Both the position numbers and the translations under genes were made by a program. DNA of 38,002 nucleotides, from IMG/VR virus record IMGVR_UViG_3300007734_000661, positions 1 to 38,002 of that record; one strand, 5' to 3'. Shown piece after piece: positions 5,556 to 12,397 of the stretch. This DNA comes from a virus. The notes under the pieces are model-generated. The model did not search any database. It had not been told where the DNA came from and saw only the letters and a list, made by a program, of their open reading frames with translations. Positions within the stretch are counted from its first letter, which is position 1. The number at the start of each line of letters is the position of its first letter.

Positions 5556-6218
5556 ATGAATAACGACTATCAATTACAAGAGCAACACGAAGAACAAGAA
5601 TGGCTTGTTTACAGCAAGCTACAAAAAGCCAGAGTTCTACTACAAGAACAGCCATTAAAAAAATCAGGCTTTAACTCATTCGCAGGATTCAAATACTTTG
5701 AACTTGCAGACTTCTTACCTAGCATTAACGTTATCTTTGATAATCTAGGACTATGCTCAGTCTTTAGCGTTAGCGATGGAATGGCTACCTTGCGTATCTT
5801 TGATTCAGAGCATGGTGGCATGATTATATTCCGCAGCCCTACAGCAGACGCAGCTAGTGGTAAAGCACCTCCTATACAGGCTTTAGGATCAATGCATACG
5901 TACCTTCGTCGTTACTTAATGCTCAATGCTTTAGAGATTACAGAGCACGATGCTGTGGACGCTACGATCAAGAAAGACGAGCCTAAGTCAGCCAAACCTA
6001 TTACCGTAGATGTATTCGATAGCATGGATGATGAGACCAAAGAACTCATTGAAAACATAGCTATGGATGTACGTATGCTTATGCAGCGTGATGATATGCA
6101 GGGAGTCATTGATTACATTAATCTGCAAGAGTTTGATGCAGATACAAAAACAGCGTTTTGGAGTAGGTTAGATAGTAAAGAACGCTCTGCAATTAAGAAA
6201 TTTTCAATAGGGAAATAA
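5556..6218 (+). CDS. erf: ERF-family single-strand annealing recombinase
   Basis: A 220-residue protein of the ERF superfamily, which anneals complementary single strands during phage recombination. The core is visible as GFKYFELADFLPSI at about 47-60, then SPTADAASGKAPPIQALGSM and HTYLRRYLMLNALEITEHD at about 113-131, the usual ERF signature. The C-terminal 90 residues are acidic and variable, as in other ERF proteins. A ribosome site (aggaa) precedes the ATG. The SSB-like gene follows one base after the stop, a standard recombination pair. Confidence 0.88.
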   Translation: MNNDYQLQEQHEEQEWLVYSKLQKARVLLQEQPLKKSGFNSFAGFKYFELADFLPSINVIFDNLGLCSVFSVSDGMATLRIFDSEHGGMIIFRSPTADAASGKAPPIQALGSMHTYLRRYLMLNALEITEHDAVDATIKKDEPKSAKPITVDVFDSMDDETKELIENIAMDVRMLMQRDDMQGVIDYINLQEFDADTKTAFWSRLDSKERSAIKKFSIGK

Positions 6219-6219
6219 T

Positions 6220-6474
6220 ATGGAATATGACAATCGTGATAGAGGCGTCCTCTACCGTAACGAAAATAAGACATCTGAGAACCATCCAGACTACTCAGGC
6301 AGCGTTAACGTAGCTGGTACTGACTTCTGGCTATCAGGCTGGCTTAAAGAAAGCAAGAAAGACGGTAAGAAGTTCTTTAGCTTATCGGTACGCCCTAAGG
6401 GTGACGCTAAGCCTGTGAATAAGTTTGTTAAAACGGCTGAACCGGATGACTTTAACGACTCGATCCCTTTTTGA
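6220..6474 (+). CDS. SSB-like small protein with acidic C-terminal tip
   Basis: An 84-residue protein. The centre (DYSGSVNVAGTDFWLSGW, then KKFFSLSVRPKG) looks like a minimal OB-type beta barrel, and the end DDFNDSIPF copies the acidic tip of bacterial SSB that docks partner proteins. I remember similar short proteins with YRGSI..G..YWLS.W in phage recombination modules. It may bind single strands or act as a decoy or adaptor for SSB partners. It is encoded one base after ERF and followed by a strong terminator. Confidence 0.72.
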   Translation: MEYDNRDRGVLYRNENKTSENHPDYSGSVNVAGTDFWLSGWLKESKKDGKKFFSLSVRPKGDAKPVNKFVKTAEPDDFNDSIPF

Positions 6475-6480
6475 TCTCGC

Positions 6481-6500
6481 AGCCACACTCCTCCGTGGCT
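6481..6500 (+). other. Hairpin preceding the early terminator
   Basis: Six-base-pair stem AGCCAC/GTGGCT with an eight-base loop, directly after the SSB-like gene. It has no U-tract of its own and probably works together with, or protects, the terminator at 6504-6529. Confidence 0.6.
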
Positions 6501-6503
6501 TTA

Positions 6504-6529
6504 ACAGGGGCTTCGGCTCCTGTCTTTTT
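6504..6529 (+). terminator. Intrinsic terminator with UUCG tetraloop
   Basis: Stem ACAGGGGC/GCTCCTGT (8 bp with one G-U pair) closed by a UUCG loop and followed by CTTTTT. It ends the ERF/SSB transcript. The XRE gene starts 12 bases later on the same strand, so downstream genes need read-through, antitermination or another promoter. Confidence 0.85.
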
Positions 6530-6540
6530 ATTCTGGAGTA

Positions 6541-6735
6541 ATGATGAAATTGTTAGATACCGTTAAAGAGCGTTACAGCATTAAGAATGATGCAGAACTT
6601 AGCCGTACTTTAGATGTACCACCACCTACGATAAGCAAGATTCGCTCAGGTCGAGTCAATGTATCAGCAGATATGATCTTGAGAATCCATGAGTGTCTAG
6701 GTATGCCAGTAGCTGACATCCGAGCATTGTTATGA
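6541..6735 (+). CDS. XRE/Cro-like helix-turn-helix regulator
   Basis: A 64-residue protein with an XRE-type HTH: NDAELSRTLDVPPPTISKIR as the first helices, then NVSADMILRIHECLGM. Cro-sized, with no extra domain. Two adjacent ATGs (6541, 6544); the GGAG at 6535-6538 suits the second better. It follows the UUCG terminator immediately, so its expression probably depends on terminator leakage. It is the best candidate for binding the 4684-4706 dyad. The stop shares ATGA with the next gene. Confidence 0.82.
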   Translation: MMKLLDTVKERYSIKNDAELSRTLDVPPPTISKIRSGRVNVSADMILRIHECLGMPVADIRALL

Positions 6736-6926
6736 GAGTGCTAACGTATGTAATAGCGTTTTTAGGGGCTATATGGCTGTTTTCTAGCATAGCCGCTACC
6801 AAAGCTCAGGAAGCCTATAGAAAAGGCTATAGAGACGGTTTTAATAGCCTTGCTATCGATTCTCAATGTTCTGCATGGCTAATGAACTCTAATATTAAAG
6901 AAGCTAAAGAGAGAATATGTAAATGA
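6732..6926 (+). CDS. Small N-terminally anchored membrane protein
   Basis: A 64-residue protein with an N-terminal hydrophobic helix (LTYVIAFLGAIWLFSSIAA) followed by a charged segment with YRKGYRDGFNS and two Cys near the end. The topology fits a single-pass protein or an uncleaved signal anchor. It is linked by ATGA overlaps on both sides. No family recognised. Confidence 0.68.
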   Translation: MRVLTYVIAFLGAIWLFSSIAATKAQEAYRKGYRDGFNSLAIDSQCSAWLMNSNIKEAKERICK

Positions 6927-7081
6927 ATGACGATCAATTCTTCGGCTGGTGGAATGGAGACGATTTAACTCCAGACAATGATTTCCCTCAAGATAGCCCT
7001 ATATGGTGGGCATGGGAAGGCTGGCAAGCTGCATTGCGCGAAATGAATAAAGAAGCTGAAAAGAATGGGGAGTCATTATGA
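6923..7081 (+). CDS. Trp-rich small protein (52 aa)
   Basis: A 52-residue acidic frame starting MNDDQFFGWWNGDD and containing SPIWWAWEGWQAALREM. The WAWEGWQAA-type stretch recurs in many small early phage proteins of unknown function. The gene is joined by ATGA overlaps to the genes before (6923-6926) and after (7078-7081), strong support for translation. Confidence 0.65.
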   Translation: MNDDQFFGWWNGDDLTPDNDFPQDSPIWWAWEGWQAALREMNKEAEKNGESL

Positions 7082-7398
7082 AATGTTTACGTTGTGGAGA
7101 AGTTAATCCAGCAGAAATACACACGTGTACACCTAAGGAGTCTTTTGAGTATTGGAATGCTGTAGAAGGATGGGTAAAGATTGAAGAAGTTCGTCAGCAT
7201 TTTGATACTGCTGGCTGCGGAACGATTTATAAAACTGGTGGTGAAGGTCGAGTGCCACTTTATGCTGCCCGCGAATGGGTTGGTCTGACGGATGCTGAAT
7301 ATGAAGCAATGGCAGAACAATACGTTACTAATTGTTATTTTGATACATTGAAGTATGCCAGAGCTATTGAAGCTAAGTTAAAAGAAAAAAATGCTTAA
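7078..7398 (+). CDS. Hypothetical protein with CxxC and AREWVGLTDAEYE motif
   Basis: A 106-residue protein. The N-terminus has CLRCG and a further HTC, which may bind zinc. The C-terminal half has AAREWVGLTDAEYEAMAE and AIEAKLKEKN, familiar from small proteins of many proteobacterial phages, often found as a shuffled module. Function unknown. It starts in an ATGA overlap; its 3' end overlaps the next gene by eight bases. Confidence 0.72.
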   Translation: MKCLRCGEVNPAEIHTCTPKESFEYWNAVEGWVKIEEVRQHFDTAGCGTIYKTGGEGRVPLYAAREWVGLTDAEYEAMAEQYVTNCYFDTLKYARAIEAKLKEKNA

Positions 7399-7621
7399 GA
7401 AAAAAATTGATTACGACTGGCAAGCCGTTATAGACGGTAATCGTACAGGCATTACTAACGTCATTGACGGTATTCGTAAGGGTGAAGTAGATGAACTGGA
7501 ATTAGAGAAACTTAACAATTTTGTTCAGTTTTCACTAGCGTTAATGCAATTATCTGGTCCTACTAAATGGGCGCAAGCTAAGTTAAACGCTGAAATGATG
7601 CATTACTTAAAAGGAGAGTGA
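7391..7621 (+). CDS. Hypothetical early protein
   Basis: A 76-residue protein starting MLKKKIDYDWQAVIDGNRTG, mixed charge, no Cys pairs or membrane helix. The ATG overlaps the preceding stop (ATGCTTAA), and the MazG-like gene begins directly after its TGA. I do not recognise the family. Confidence 0.68.
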   Translation: MLKKKIDYDWQAVIDGNRTGITNVIDGIRKGEVDELELEKLNNFVQFSLALMQLSGPTKWAQAKLNAEMMHYLKGE

Positions 7622-7954
7622 ATGAGTAGCTGGAATTTAATAGAACTAGACGTTATTCGGTGGAGTGAAGCCAGAGGAATCATCCCGAATAGCACCTCAG
7701 TAGCTCAATATCGTAAGGCTCAGGAGGAAATGCATGAACTTCACGCAGCTATTATCAACAGAGATAGGGCAGGAATTATTGATGGACTTGGTGACGTTCT
7801 TGTATGTCTTATCAATGTTGCTGCTCTTGAGAACGTCGATCTAACTCATTGTTTAGCGTCTGCTTACTTGCAAATTAAGGATAGAAAGGGTACATTACTT
7901 CCTAATGGAATTTTCCAAAAGGAAGAAGAATGCAAGGAAGACAACAAAACTTAA
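7622..7954 (+). CDS. MazG-like nucleotide pyrophosphohydrolase
   Basis: A 110-residue all-alpha protein with the MazG/dUTPase-like metal-binding pattern: EEMHEL at about 35-40 and DGLGDVLVCL at about 54-63, Asp standing where the usual second block often has Glu. Such enzymes hydrolyse (d)NTPs to monophosphate and pyrophosphate. In phages they are thought to alter nucleotide pools or (p)ppGpp signalling. A GGAGAGTG site precedes the ATG. The following HNH gene starts inside its last 25 bases. Confidence 0.75.
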   Translation: MSSWNLIELDVIRWSEARGIIPNSTSVAQYRKAQEEMHELHAAIINRDRAGIIDGLGDVLVCLINVAALENVDLTHCLASAYLQIKDRKGTLLPNGIFQKEEECKEDNKT

Positions 7955-8586
7955 TTGGCATGAAATTTGGCTTTTTAACAGTCAAAGATCAAATAAAAAA
8001 AGAAAATAGAAAAGGGTTGTTTTGGCTATGCAGTTGCGATTGTGGAAACATAACAACTCCTATTTCTACTAATTCTTTAATTAAATTAAAAACTAGAAGT
8101 TGTGGATGCTACAAAATTAAACGAATAAAAGAAGCAAATTCAACTCATAAATTAACTAAAACAAGAACGTATTATTCTTGGAAGTCAATGTGGGCTAGAT
8201 GCACAGATTCCAAAAGAAAAGATTATGAATTTTATAAAACAAAAATTCCAGTTGATAGATGGAAATCTTTTGAAAATTTTCTTGAAGATATGGGCGAGAG
8301 ACCAGCTAATAAATCGTTAGATCGCATAGATAATTTAAAAGGATATTCTAAAGACAATTGTAGATGGGCAACTTTAGATCAGCAACAAGGAAATACATCT
8401 AGAAATATTTATTTAGATATTGATGGCAAAAAATACTGCATGAAAGAAGCGTGCAGGATATTTAATACTTCATATAATAGAGCAAAAGCAAGAGTTAGTA
8501 GAGGGTGGGAACCTTATGAAGCAGTAACATTAAAGAAAACAAATAAACATGAAAGAGTTAAGGAACCTCAATCACCTGACCTCTGA
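7930..8586 (+). CDS. HNH endonuclease (probable homing nuclease)
   Basis: A 218-residue protein. N-terminal CSCDCGN and SCGCYK are zinc knuckles. The centre has RPANKSLDRIDNLKGYSKDN then CRWATLDQQQGN, the usual signature of HNH nucleases in phage and intron elements, and the C-terminus (YCMKEACRIFNTSYNRAKAR) looks like a DNA-binding helix repeat. The gene is strongly AT-rich compared with its neighbours, suggesting recent transfer. It is the last gene of the plus operon, and its 3' end overlaps the convergent metallophosphoesterase gene by 29 bases. An internal start at the next Met is possible. Confidence 0.82.
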   Translation: MQGRQQNLIGMKFGFLTVKDQIKKENRKGLFWLCSCDCGNITTPISTNSLIKLKTRSCGCYKIKRIKEANSTHKLTKTRTYYSWKSMWARCTDSKRKDYEFYKTKIPVDRWKSFENFLEDMGERPANKSLDRIDNLKGYSKDNCRWATLDQQQGNTSRNIYLDIDGKKYCMKEACRIFNTSYNRAKARVSRGWEPYEAVTLKKTNKHERVKEPQSPDL

Positions 8587-9508
8587 AATATACCAAGCCT
8601 TCGGAGACAACTTCACATAGCTCCGGAGGCATCAACTTACCTTGCCAGAACGTCAATACAGCCCATCCAGAACGCCAGTTGCGTGAATTATCTTCCGCAT
8701 ATTCAAAGGAAGGATCATCTAAATTAGCCATAGTTCCAGTATCTACGCCATAACGAGTACCAGTATAGTCAGTCCACGGAGTTACCTTTAACGAGTGCAA
8801 ATGCCCTGTAACGATAGATGTACCTGATTTCAGCGTATTGTTATAGACAGCATGAATTCCGTTATGCCAACGATGTTTAATCATCGTATGCTCGTTAACC
8901 ATTATTGACGTAGAGAACTTCCAACGTGGGAAATGATCTGTTAGGTTCATCCCATGCACACCCTCAAATGCAGTACCAGCCTGAGACGCTAGACGAGTGT
9001 TAAAACGCATATCGTGGTTGCCCCATGTCCAATGTAGTTTCGCACTCTTAGATGCGCTCTCAATCTCATTTAGACGGTCTGAACAGGCTTCTAGTTCTTG
9101 TTTTACGCTAGGTAATGATTGCCAGCCTTGCGGATCGTGGCGTGAAATTGAACTTCCATCAAAAACGTCTCCGTTCATAACGATCATTCGTGGCTTTAAT
9201 TCAGGTATTAACTTAACGAAAGCCTTATGAGCCGTTGATATAATTCCCGGATAATAATGGCAATCTGATGCCACCATAATCACACCATCATCCATCTCTA
9301 CATTAACTCTAACGCCATTACTAGGAATGGTTATATTGAATGTAGGGCTACGAGTATCGTGAGCAGTTAACGTAATAGAAAGTTTATTCTCTATGTCTCT
9401 ACGTCTTGCGTAAATATGCCGAATATTTAATCCTAATGCTTTAGCTACTTTAGACGCTGAATTGTACTGGTTCCATACTGCAATAAATTCCTCGTCAGTC
9501 GTTCTCAT
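8558..9508 (-). CDS. Calcineurin-like metallophosphoesterase with N-terminal HTH
   Basis: A 316-residue protein. Residues 1-45 form a helix-turn-helix-like segment (NSASKVAKALGLNIRHIYAR). The rest carries all metallophosphoesterase motifs: SDCH at 81-84, NGDVFDG at about 112-118, GNHD at about 163-166, and GHLHS at about 235-239, which together hold two metal ions. It could be a phosphodiesterase or nuclease acting on DNA or nucleotides. It is last in the leftward late operon and overlaps the plus-strand HNH gene tail to tail. No terminator is seen at this junction. Confidence 0.87.
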   Translation of the reverse strand: MRTTDEEFIAVWNQYNSASKVAKALGLNIRHIYARRRDIENKLSITLTAHDTRSPTFNITIPSNGVRVNVEMDDGVIMVASDCHYYPGIISTAHKAFVKLIPELKPRMIVMNGDVFDGSSISRHDPQGWQSLPSVKQELEACSDRLNEIESASKSAKLHWTWGNHDMRFNTRLASQAGTAFEGVHGMNLTDHFPRWKFSTSIMVNEHTMIKHRWHNGIHAVYNNTLKSGTSIVTGHLHSLKVTPWTDYTGTRYGVDTGTMANLDDPSFEYAEDNSRNWRSGWAVLTFWQGKLMPPELCEVVSEGLVYFRGQVIEVP

Positions 9509-9708
9509 TAGTTCACCTTACGAATAAATTCACCACACCAATCAGTACGTTCAGTCACAGGAAAGCAACTCTCAAAGTTACCTTCAATCTCTACTAACGT
9601 AGGTGGGTATCGGTTGCAGTAACCTAGATCATCTTTAGGTTCGCAAGAGAAGAAAGCGCAGCTAATACACGCTGGCATACAATCGGCAGGGATTTTCTTA
9701 GTAGGCAT
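9508..9708 (-). CDS. Small Cys-rich hypothetical protein
   Basis: A 66-residue protein with seven Cys (CMPACISCAF, then SCEP, YCNRYPP, SCFP and WCGEF), suggesting bound zinc or an Fe-S cluster. No Shine-Dalgarno sequence precedes ATG 9708, and a promoter candidate would start transcription only a few bases ahead, so translation may be leaderless. The stop and the metallophosphoesterase start share one base. Confidence 0.68.
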   Translation of the reverse strand: MPTKKIPADCMPACISCAFFSCEPKDDLGYCNRYPPTLVEIEGNFESCFPVTERTDWCGEFIRKVN

Positions 9709-9719
9709 TTGATCTATAT

Positions 9720-9748
9720 ATCATATACTTATTAAGATAATATTACAA
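9720..9748 (-). promoter_or_regulatory. Promoter candidate before the Cys-rich gene
   Basis: On the minus strand, TTGTAA (9748-9743) and TATGAT (9725-9720, 5 of 6 to consensus) are separated by 17 bases in an AT-rich 41-base gap. The expected start lies about 5 bases before ATG 9708. The region is AT-rich, so chance matches are likely. Confidence 0.35.
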
Positions 9749-9749
9749 A

Positions 9750-10247
9750 TTACGTTAAATACATAGATCGTTCGTCTTTGCGTCTGTTAAGGAGTCCTTT
9801 AAGAACCTTACCTGCTGCCATAGAATACTTTAAGAACTCATCAGCAGCGCCATCATAGTCACCTCGATTATGCTTCTGACGTAGAGTTGATCTTTGTAAT
9901 GTTCCTAGTCCTACGTTAAACGCAAAAGAGACCAAAGCGTCAAACCGCCCTTGAGTAATCCCACTAGGGCAATAACGTAATACACCTCGTTCAAAACGCT
10001 GCAAATCAGCCTGCAAAATTGCATTAACTTCATCGTCAGAAAGTTTCCTATTCCATTCAATAGGGCAGATCAATGTACCGTTAGCCTTAGCTGCTTTACG
10101 CTCGTCTAAGGTCATTTTAAGATGCTCTTTAGGGGCTATTAAATGCCCCACGCCAGTAGTCCAATATAGTACAGAATCTAGGTAAGGCTTTTTCCTTACA
10201 CCTTCGTGATGACAAATTGCGATTCTGCCTTTAGCCGATACCTTCAT
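9750..10247 (-). CDS. Endolysin, T4-type lysozyme (GH24)
   Basis: A 165-residue muramidase that would cut peptidoglycan at lysis. The catalytic pattern E-x8-D-x5-T is complete: E15 (in CHHEG), D24 and T30, followed by TTGVGH. Further GH24 features are RFDALVSFAFNVG and STLRQKHNRGDY. I start at ATG 10247, which shares ATGA with the holin-like stop; the longer reading from 10322 would run through the holin gene. There is no signal peptide, so it needs the holin encoded just upstream. Confidence 0.92.
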   Translation of the reverse strand: MKVSAKGRIAICHHEGVRKKPYLDSVLYWTTGVGHLIAPKEHLKMTLDERKAAKANGTLICPIEWNRKLSDDEVNAILQADLQRFERGVLRYCPSGITQGRFDALVSFAFNVGLGTLQRSTLRQKHNRGDYDGAADEFLKYSMAAGKVLKGLLNRRKDERSMYLT

Positions 10248-10732
10248 TTTTTGCCAAATGCCTGAGTGCCAAACCAGAACGCTATGACAGATGCCCAAAT
10301 TAACTGAGTATCTGAATCCCATACTTCATCAATCATAATCTTGAATGGCACGTTCTGAGTCCATGCATACCAGACTCCTGCTATATCAATAGCCACCAAT
10401 AAAAAGAATAGACCGTAGGTGACCGTAGGACGCACCATAGCGCGAGCATTGATTACCCATTGACTAGCACCTTTACCGATTTCTATATCATGGTTATAGA
10501 GTGCTTTACGCTCGTCTGAAGCAGTCTGTATCTGTATCTGCTCTGTGTGTATTTCTTCAACACGTTCCTGAGCTTGAAACCCTGCTTTCTGCATCTCTAG
10601 CTGCATCTGGACTTGAACCTGAGCCATCGCTAGTTCATGCTTCTTATCAGACTTATCCTGAAAGAAATTAAGCAGACTAGGAAGTCCACCAGACAAGAAA
10701 GACATAAATGTTGATAATAAAGTAAGCATCAT
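10244..10732 (-). CDS. Holin, GTA-type three-transmembrane family
   Basis: A 162-residue membrane protein. It has an N-terminal hydrophobic helix (LLSTFMSFLSGGLPSLLNFF), a Gln/Glu-rich coiled coil (about 35-75), then RAMVRPTVTYGLFFLLVAID, and a C-terminal WASVIAFWFGTQAFGKK. The RP..TYG block followed by FWFG..AF is the pattern of the GTA_holin_3TM family. It overlaps the lysozyme by ATGA, the usual holin-endolysin arrangement. Two adjacent ATGs can serve as start. Confidence 0.82.
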   Translation of the reverse strand: MMLTLLSTFMSFLSGGLPSLLNFFQDKSDKKHELAMAQVQVQMQLEMQKAGFQAQERVEEIHTEQIQIQTASDERKALYNHDIEIGKGASQWVINARAMVRPTVTYGLFFLLVAIDIAGVWYAWTQNVPFKIMIDEVWDSDTQLIWASVIAFWFGTQAFGKK

Positions 10733-10761
10733 TAACCTTTTTATGCAAAACCAGCTAGTTG

Positions 10762-11055
10762 TTATCGTTCCTGTACTTCTAACATCATTTTTATGCGTAG
10801 TTCGCGCATCTTCTTTGTTTCTTCCATTGCCATAGCAGTAGCATTAGACATATCGCCGTACATAATTGCTAATGCAGGAATCGCAACAACTAGCACAAGA
10901 CACACCACAATGATGGCAAAGAAAACTGCCCACGAAACGTGTGACTCGTTCGGATCAGAATCATTACCCATAGGAACCACAATATTATGAACACTACCGC
11001 GAGAATTAATGTCATCTGCTCTGCGATTTTTCTTTTTATACTTGCCCGTCGCCAT
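10762..11055 (-). CDS. Single-pass membrane protein of the lysis region
   Basis: A 97-residue protein: a basic cytoplasmic-like N-terminus (MATGKYKKKNRRADD), one helix at about 42-65 (WAVFFAIIVVCLVLVVAI), and a Met/Glu-rich coiled-coil tail. Its first 166 bases overlap, in another frame, the end of the upstream gene, which encodes that protein's own C-terminal helix. The nested arrangement recalls spanin gene pairs, but I see no lipobox. Adjacent to holin and lysozyme, so a lysis role is plausible. Confidence 0.68.
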   Translation of the reverse strand: MATGKYKKKNRRADDINSRGSVHNIVVPMGNDSDPNESHVSWAVFFAIIVVCLVLVVAIPALAIMYGDMSNATAMAMEETKKMRELRIKMMLEVQER

Positions 11056-11501
11056 ATTGCTGCCTGTTGCCTCAATAATTCTTGACGCTGAACCTCTGCT
11101 CGTTCTGCTTTAACTCTGTCACGCATTACTTCAAATTCTGACCAGATAGCACCCAATTCTTTAGGAGCCTGATACACCATCATTTCACGTAGCTCAGTCT
11201 CTAACCGGATCATCTCTTTTTGTGCAAGTATCCTATTAAACGCTTCTTGATTTACCGATAGTTCAGGATCACGAGCCTTCTTAGTCTTTAATTCTTCCTC
11301 GTAAACGTGTTTCTCAAGCTGCTCATGCGCTTTAAAAAAGTTCCCCAAATGACCGCTAATGTCAGCAACCACATCTTTAACTTTACCGTATGCGTCAACC
11401 AACTCCATGCCATCAGCCTTAGCCGATTGATACATTTCACAGCCTTGTTTAATTGCACTTGCAGCTAGTTTTGCAGCAGCAAGAATTGTAAGTGGGTCCA
11501 C
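10890..11501 (-). CDS. Conserved coiled-coil protein with C-terminal membrane helix
   Basis: A 203-residue protein from GTG 11501. It starts MDPLTILAAAKLAASAIKQG, continues with long charged helices (EMIRLETELREMMVYQ, then WSEFEVMRDRVKAERAEVQR) and has one C-terminal hydrophobic helix (MTLILAVVFIILWFLWVM). I remember similar MDPLTL-starting proteins with a LRELMVYQ.P.ELG block from marine phages; their role is not known to me. It overlaps the downstream membrane protein gene by 166 bases in another frame. Candidate virion-membrane or lysis protein. Confidence 0.75.
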   Translation of the reverse strand: MDPLTILAAAKLAASAIKQGCEMYQSAKADGMELVDAYGKVKDVVADISGHLGNFFKAHEQLEKHVYEEELKTKKARDPELSVNQEAFNRILAQKEMIRLETELREMMVYQAPKELGAIWSEFEVMRDRVKAERAEVQRQELLRQQAAIWRRASIKRKIAEQMTLILAVVFIILWFLWVMILIRTSHTFRGQFSLPSLWCVLC

Positions 11502-11502
11502 A

Positions 11503-11688
11503 TCACTTAGGTAGCTGACCGTTACCAGCCAACCAGATCATTAAACCTAAAGCACCAGCACCAACAATCCAAAATATCTTCTTTACAACTGACCGACCTA
11601 CTTCTTCGTAGATACGCTTAAACGCCACCTCAGCAGCACGTTCTGCAATATGGTCAATCTGCTCGTCTGTCAATTGTATTTTTTCCAT
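11503..11688 (-). CDS. Small C-terminally anchored membrane protein
   Basis: A 61-residue protein from ATG 11688: a charged amphipathic N-terminal part (LTDEQIDHIAERAAEVAFKR) and a C-terminal helix (KIFWIVGAGALGLMIWLAG). The longer reading from 11712 overlaps the collar gene and lacks a ribosome site. Similar TD.QI..IA.RAAE proteins occur in aquatic phages from memory. It lies between tail and lysis genes; it may belong to the lysis set. Confidence 0.7.
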   Translation of the reverse strand: MEKIQLTDEQIDHIAERAAEVAFKRIYEEVGRSVVKKIFWIVGAGALGLMIWLAGNGQLPK

Positions 11689-11690
11689 GA

Positions 11691-12395
11691 TTAGCTTTTT
11701 TGAATGTAACATAATGCGTAATATGGTGGAAGGTTAGCGTTAGTACCTGATGCACCTGTTGAAGATATAGAAATACCAGTAGTTTGTGTGCTCGTGTTTG
11801 ATGTACCTTGTCTAACAAGACCTGCCGATCCAGCATTTTGATCGATTGTGTGATTCTGGAATCCTATTGTATGGCTGTGACCCGGATCATTAACTGAGTG
11901 AGTATGGCTAACAACGATAGCATCAGCAGAACCACCAGTTGCACCAACAGCATAAGTAGAACCAGCACCTACCACAAAACGGTTACGTAAATCCGGTGTG
12001 TTGTTAGAGCCATTACACAAATACCAGCCAGTAGGAATAGCATTTGATGCACCAGACCAGATAATAATGCCACCACTAGGGATAGCGTTATTAGCCACAT
12101 ACGCAGTCGTAGCTACCTTAGTAGAGTTGTCACCGGCTGATTGTGTCGTAGCCGTAGCTGTAGAGCCTAGCGCTACAGTCGAGCTAAATACAGCAGCACC
12201 AGTACAGGTAAACGCACCGCCAACGACAAAGTTATCAGCGTCTGTGCCTGTTTGCTGGTCTTTAAGCTGAGCCATTAGCTCACGTATAGCATTATTAATA
12301 CCCGATGGAGCACAGCCCTCAGCTATGTTGATGCCTCCAATGTCTGTATTGTTGGATGCGGTAGAACTGTATTCACTAATCTTGTTCTTTGCCAT
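11691..12395 (-). CDS. Tail collar domain protein (short tail fibre)
   Basis: A 234-residue protein with an N-terminal virion-attachment-like start (MAKNKISEYSSTASNNTDI) and NNAIRELMAQLKDQ, a Thr/Ala-rich middle, and a C-terminal phage collar domain: IPTGWYLCNGSNNTPDLRNR, then FVVGAGSTYAVGATGG, a His series (SHTHSVNDPGHSH) and LPPYYALCYIQK. The His pairs resemble the metal-binding sites in T4 gp12-like fibres. Probably a receptor-contacting fibre or tip protein. Confidence 0.87.
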   Translation of the reverse strand: MAKNKISEYSSTASNNTDIGGINIAEGCAPSGINNAIRELMAQLKDQQTGTDADNFVVGGAFTCTGAAVFSSTVALGSTATATTQSAGDNSTKVATTAYVANNAIPSGGIIIWSGASNAIPTGWYLCNGSNNTPDLRNRFVVGAGSTYAVGATGGSADAIVVSHTHSVNDPGHSHTIGFQNHTIDQNAGSAGLVRQGTSNTSTQTTGISISSTGASGTNANLPPYYALCYIQKS

Positions 12396-12397
12396 GA

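Noticed and set aside
10244-10322. Longer N-terminus of the lysozyme
   Set aside because: It would run through the holin coding region; the ATGA overlap start at 10247 puts the catalytic E-x8-D-x5-T at the usual position.
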